Shown here piece by piece: positions 61,068 through 64,000 of a stretch of 64,000 nucleotides of DNA. The DNA comes from Thalassospira sp. TSL5-1 (GTDB lineage: Bacteria > Pseudomonadota > Alphaproteobacteria > Rhodospirillales > Thalassospiraceae): contig NZ_KV880637.1 of assembly GCF_001907695.1 (NCBI RefSeq), forward strand, positions 1,922,001 through 1,986,000, read 5' to 3'. A model generated the notes under the pieces. That model made no database searches, had not been told where the DNA came from, and saw only the letters and a list, made by a program, of their open reading frames with translations. Made by a program: the position numbers and the translations under genes. How positions within the stretch are numbered: position 1 is the first letter of the stretch; each line of letters begins with the position of its first letter.

Positions 61068-61860
61068 GGCCGTTCTCCCTGATAAAAGTGTCGATGATCC
61101 GGGCCAGCTGATCCGGGGTTTCGACCGGCGGAAGATGGCCAACACCCTCGATTACGGTGAAACCGGCATTGGGAATAAGCGCCGCCATTTTGCCAACCAG
61201 TTCGGGCGGGGTGGACAAATCAGCCGATCCCGCAACACACATGACCGGCAGGTCTAATTTTGCTGTATTTTCGGTCAAATCTGCATCGCGAATGGCTGCA
61301 CAGGTACCGCCATATCCGGCAACCGGGCACCGCACCAGCATGGCATGATAAAGGGCCGTCATGGCCGTTTGTGTGGCGCGGTAATCATCGGACAGCCAGC
61401 GCGCAATCACCGCATCGCCAATGGCTTCCATACCGCCCTTTTCAATGGCATCAATACGGGCATTCCAGCCAGCCGCATCGCCAATTTTAGGCGCCGTATC
61501 ACATAAAATCAGGCCCGATATACGGTCCGGTGCCATCGCGGCAATGTGCTGGGCAATCATCCCGCCAACCGAAAGACCACAAATAACCGCCTGATCAATA
61601 TGCAAATGGTCCAGCAACGCCAAAAGGTCGCTTGTGTGCAAATCAATGCTGTAGGGGTGATCGCCAATGCCAGACAAACCATGACCACGTTTGTCATAGG
61701 TGATCAGGCGACAGGTCGACGACAACCGGGCTACCACATCATCCCATATGCGTAAGTCGGTTCCCAGAGAATTTGAAAAAACCAGAACAGGCCCATCCTG
61801 TTTGCCCTGATCGGCATAATGCAGATGTATTCCGTTCAAGTTGGCAACTTTTAGCGTCAT
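61060..61860 (-). CDS. pcaD: 3-oxoadipate enol-lactone hydrolase
   Basis: This 266-residue alpha/beta hydrolase opens the enol-lactone to 3-oxoadipate. The nucleophile is Ser97 in VICGLSVGGMIAQH, the oxyanion region is VFSNSLGTDLRIWDD, and the catalytic His lies near the end in EGVGHLPPVE. It is the first gene of the pca operon, divergent from pcaQ. Confidence 0.94.
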   Translation of the reverse strand: MTLKVANLNGIHLHYADQGKQDGPVLVFSNSLGTDLRIWDDVVARLSSTCRLITYDKRGHGLSGIGDHPYSIDLHTSDLLALLDHLHIDQAVICGLSVGGMIAQHIAAMAPDRISGLILCDTAPKIGDAAGWNARIDAIEKGGMEAIGDAVIARWLSDDYRATQTAMTALYHAMLVRCPVAGYGGTCAAIRDADLTENTAKLDLPVMCVAGSADLSTPPELVGKMAALIPNAGFTVIEGVGHLPPVETPDQLARIIDTFIRENGLD

Positions 61861-61937
61861 ATGTGTCCACCTTTAAGTGATGACAGCATCATGACCAAAG
61901 AGTTTTGGTTATGTAAAATGAGTATTTGCGCTTTTTT

Positions 61938-61955
61938 CATAACTATTTAATTATG
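61938..61955. promoter_or_regulatory. Candidate PcaQ site between pcaD and pcaQ
   Basis: CATAA and TTATG arms (8-bp spacer, ATAACTATTTAATTAT inside) lie in the 129-bp divergent gap. The known PcaQ pattern, as I recall it, is ATAACC-N4-GGTTA. The match is partial. A GGTTAT half-site is at 61907-61912. Confidence 0.5.
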
Positions 61956-61989
61956 TTTTAGTCATCAGCAGCCAAAAACGAGGCGCATC

Positions 61990-62922
61990 ATGCTTGATCA
62001 TCGCATTAAATTCCGTCACCTGACCTGTTTTCTGGAAGTTGCGCGCCAGCGAAGCGTGGTCAAAGCGGCCGATACATTGGCGATTACCCAGCCCGCCGTT
62101 TCCAAAACCCTGCGCGAACTGGAAGAACATCTTGATGCCCGCCTGTTTGACAGATCAAAGCGCGGCGTTGCCCTAACCGATTATGGCAAGGTCTTTTTGC
62201 GCTATGCCGGGGCCAGTGTTACCGCACTGCGCCAGGGTGTGGACAGCATAAGCCAGGTTCGTGCCCAGGGCGGGCTGACCATTACAATTGGTGTGCTGCC
62301 CACCGTTGCGGCAACCATCGTGCCTGCGGCCTTAAAACGGTTTAAGGCGCTGGGCAACAATACCACCATTCGCGTTATTACCGGCCTTAACACAATTTTG
62401 CTGGGGCAATTACGTGTTGGTGAACTGGACCTGGTCATTGGCCGCCTGGCCGAGCCTGATCAAATGTCGGGCCTGTCTTTCATTCATCTTTATTCAGAAC
62501 AGATTTCGCTGGTCGTGCGCCCCGGGCACCCTTTGCTTGATGATAAAAGCCCGGATTTAACGAAAATTCGCGACTACACCGTTCTGATCCCCACCCCGAC
62601 GGCCATCATTCGATCTGCTGTTGATCGCCTGCTAATCGCGCATGGCATCGGGGCACTGCCCGATCGCATTGAAACCGTCTCGACCACCTTTGGGCGTGCC
62701 TTTACCCGTGAAAGTGATGCAGTCTGGATTATTTCAAACGGGGTCATCGCAACTGATCTGGCCGAGGGTGTGCTCGTCAAGTTGCCCTTTGATACCAGCG
62801 ATACATTCGGCCCGGTTGGATTGACCACCCGGGTTGATGCCCCGTCCTCGCCCCCCGTTGAAATGCTGATCAATGTCATCCGCGAGGAAACGGCCCGATA
62901 TCTCGGCACCCGCACCAACTAA
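61990..62922 (+). CDS. pcaQ: LysR-family activator of protocatechuate genes
   Basis: This 310-residue LysR regulator has helix-turn-helix residues about 8-65 (HLTCFLEVARQRSVVKAADT, AITQPAVSKTLRELE), followed by the co-inducer domain. PcaQ activates pca genes with carboxymuconolactone-type metabolites. Identity rests on the divergent position beside pcaD and on PcaQ-like sequence features. A closely related LysR such as CatR or GbpR is less likely given the neighbours. Confidence 0.88.
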   Translation: MLDHRIKFRHLTCFLEVARQRSVVKAADTLAITQPAVSKTLRELEEHLDARLFDRSKRGVALTDYGKVFLRYAGASVTALRQGVDSISQVRAQGGLTITIGVLPTVAATIVPAALKRFKALGNNTTIRVITGLNTILLGQLRVGELDLVIGRLAEPDQMSGLSFIHLYSEQISLVVRPGHPLLDDKSPDLTKIRDYTVLIPTPTAIIRSAVDRLLIAHGIGALPDRIETVSTTFGRAFTRESDAVWIISNGVIATDLAEGVLVKLPFDTSDTFGPVGLTTRVDAPSSPPVEMLINVIREETARYLGTRTN

Positions 62923-62935
62923 TACATAAATGTAT
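62922..62935. promoter_or_regulatory. Palindrome ATACAT-AA-ATGTAT after pcaQ
   Basis: This perfect 14-bp palindrome begins at the last base of the pcaQ stop codon, in the 198-bp region upstream of the TRAP binding-protein gene. Confidence 0.4.
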
Positions 62936-62936
62936 G

Positions 62937-62948
62937 GTTATGGATAAC
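62937..62948. promoter_or_regulatory. Dyad GTTAT-GG-ATAAC, candidate PcaQ-type site 1 upstream of dctP
   Basis: This perfect dyad is built from the ATAAC/GTTAT elements also seen in the pcaD-pcaQ gap, though in the opposite (divergent) orientation to the recalled PcaQ consensus. Confidence 0.4.
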
Positions 62949-62966
62949 AGCCTCAATATCATTATA

Positions 62967-62979
62967 CATAACCGTTATG
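62967..62979. promoter_or_regulatory. Dyad CATAAC-C-GTTATG, candidate PcaQ-type site 2 upstream of dctP
   Basis: This perfect 13-bp dyad has ATAACC in the PcaQ-like orientation, 142 bp before the dctP start. It may place the TRAP gene under PcaQ or another LysR protein. Confidence 0.45.
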
Positions 62980-63120
62980 ATGAAACTACAGTTGATGAAA
63001 CTTGGGGATAGAAGACCGTCACAAGGCGACAATCAATAAAAACGTTCGTCACTTTCCCCATGATCAAACATGTGCCCGAAGCCTGGAAAAACAGGCCTTG
63101 TGGAGATATCAGGAGGAAAC

Positions 63121-64000
63121 ATGAACTACATTACAAAACTGTTTGCGGGGGCAGCCATTGCCACCCTGGCCTCGTTCGGGGCACAGGCGCAGGAAGTTAC
63201 ACTGACCATTCATCATTTTCTGGGGCCGAAGGCACCAATCCAAAAAGATTTGCTGGAACCCTGGACCCAGAAAATTGAAAAAGAATCTAACGGGCGGATC
63301 AAATTCGAGATTTTCCCCTCCATGTCGATGGGCGGTAACCCGCCGGAACTTTATCGCCAGGTGCGTGACGGCCTTGCCGATATTGTCTGGACATTGCCGG
63401 GTTATACGCCAGGCGTATTCCCCCATACCGAAGTCTTCGAGTTACCGGGCGTGCATCTGGGCGATGCCAAAGCAACCAACCTTGCCATTTATGACATGAT
63501 GGACGAATTGGCCCCGGACCTGAAAGACATTCATCCGCTGCTGGTGCATGTGCATACCGGACAGGCCATTCACACCACGCAAAAAGAAGTTCACACTGTT
63601 GCAGATGTAAAGGGCCTGAAACTGCGCACCCCCACCCGCACAGGAAGCTGGGTGATTGAAAGCTGGGGTGCTGAACCAGTAGGTATGCCGGTTCCTGCCC
63701 TAACCCAGGCCATGTCCCTGGGTGTGGTGGATGGCGGGCTTGTCCCGTTTGAGGTTGTCGGCCCGCTCAAACTGAATGAACTGGTGTCCTATTCCGTTGA
63801 AGGAGCTGGCAAAAACTCCCGTTTCGGCACCAGCGTTTTCCTGTTGGCGATGAACAAGGACCGCTATGAAAGCCTGCCCGATGATTTGAAAAAAATCCTC
63901 GATGACAATACCGGTCGCGACTTTTACGCCCACGCTGGTGAGGTCTGGAATAATGTCGAGGAAGCCGGAAAACAGCTGATCCGGGATGGCAAAGGCGAGA
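63121..64000 (+). CDS. TRAP transporter substrate-binding protein (DctP family, C-terminus cut by window edge)
   Basis: This periplasmic receptor has about 293 residues visible and no stop before the edge. The signal peptide is NYITKLFAGAAIATLASFG, ending AQA-Q near residue 23. Landmarks are the mature start VTLTIHHFLGPKAP, RQVRDGLADIVWTLPGYTPG, and VKGLKLRTPTRTGSWVIES with the carboxylate-binding arginine region. AGGAGG precedes the ATG. It lies beside pcaQ, so the ligand may be an aromatic acid such as protocatechuate or a precursor. Confidence 0.92.
   Translation, partial: MNYITKLFAGAAIATLASFGAQAQEVTLTIHHFLGPKAPIQKDLLEPWTQKIEKESNGRIKFEIFPSMSMGGNPPELYRQVRDGLADIVWTLPGYTPGVFPHTEVFELPGVHLGDAKATNLAIYDMMDELAPDLKDIHPLLVHVHTGQAIHTTQKEVHTVADVKGLKLRTPTRTGSWVIESWGAEPVGMPVPALTQAMSLGVVDGGLVPFEVVGPLKLNELVSYSVEGAGKNSRFGTSVFLLAMNKDRYESLPDDLKKILDDNTGRDFYAHAGEVWNNVEEAGKQLIRDGKGE

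Noticed and set aside
1-64000. Mobile elements, CRISPR arrays, tRNA genes or genomic-island borders
   Set aside because: No transposase, integrase, direct-repeat array, tRNA-like cloverleaf or abrupt change in composition was recognised anywhere in the window.

Overview
The window looks like a chromosomal segment of a marine alphaproteobacterium; the gene set and codon style resemble Thalassospira or a close Rhodospirillales relative. This is inferred from gene content only, since there is no rRNA or marker gene here. No tRNA, rRNA, CRISPR array, insertion sequence, prophage or plasmid function was found. Nearly all of the window is intact coding sequence in compact operons, many with ATGA or TAATG junctions, separated by recognisable intrinsic terminators.

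Layout, left to right. (1) 1-10457, choline and betaine: the 5' part of a PuuB-like FAD oxidoreductase and an L-serine dehydratase, then betI-betB-betA (reading left), with a clear BetI operator facing choX-choW-choV (choline ABC importer, reading right). (2) 10487-22370: an isolated moaD and a LysR regulator, divergent from a large operon. That operon encodes a spermidine/putrescine-type ABC importer, a class III aminotransferase, a beta-keto acid cleavage enzyme (BKACE), an acetylpolyamine-amidohydrolase-like protein, an FAD oxidoreductase, an M20 deacylase and a RidA protein, and is read as a catabolic route for an acylated polyamine-like or beta-amino compound. (3) 22416-31404: an alpha/beta hydrolase-OsmC fusion, a GNAT, and a left-reading branched-chain-type ABC importer operon (SBP, livHMGF) with an arylformamidase-like hydrolase, an ornithine-cyclodeaminase-family enzyme and a thioesterase. 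(4) 31642-40511: a small orphan protein; a TRAP transporter operon with an MlrC/M81 protein and a D-threonine-aldolase-like enzyme; and divergent ridA-rpiR-kdgK. The shared control region carries two matching GTAG-N5-CTAC dyads.

(5) 40527-46999: tamA-tamB outer-membrane assembly genes, with TamA carrying a lipobox. (6) 47271-50385: two convergent multidomain genes, GNAT-RLAN-ATP-grasp and GNAT-papain/C39-like peptidase, whose GNAT halves are recognisably related. This pair is the best candidate for a poorly described system, probably making and trimming an acetylated peptide or peptide tag. (7) 50487-54975: a SulP anion transporter, a persulfide-dioxygenase-like sulfur module (DUF2892, MBL hydrolase, DUF442) and a TenA-family protein. 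(8) 55016-64000: the complete protocatechuate branch of the beta-ketoadipate pathway (pcaD-C-H-G-I-J-F-B) with divergent pcaQ, and the start of a TRAP binding-protein gene whose promoter carries ATAAC/GTTAT dyads like those near pca.

The lifestyle suggested is a nutritionally versatile heterotroph that takes up osmolytes, polyamines, amino-acid derivatives and plant or algal aromatics. A recurring detail is that each complete ABC or TRAP binding-protein gene is followed by a strong RNA hairpin before or near the rest of its operon. Start codons were chosen from ribosome-binding sites and family alignments from memory. All functional calls come from reading the sequence, and no database search was run.
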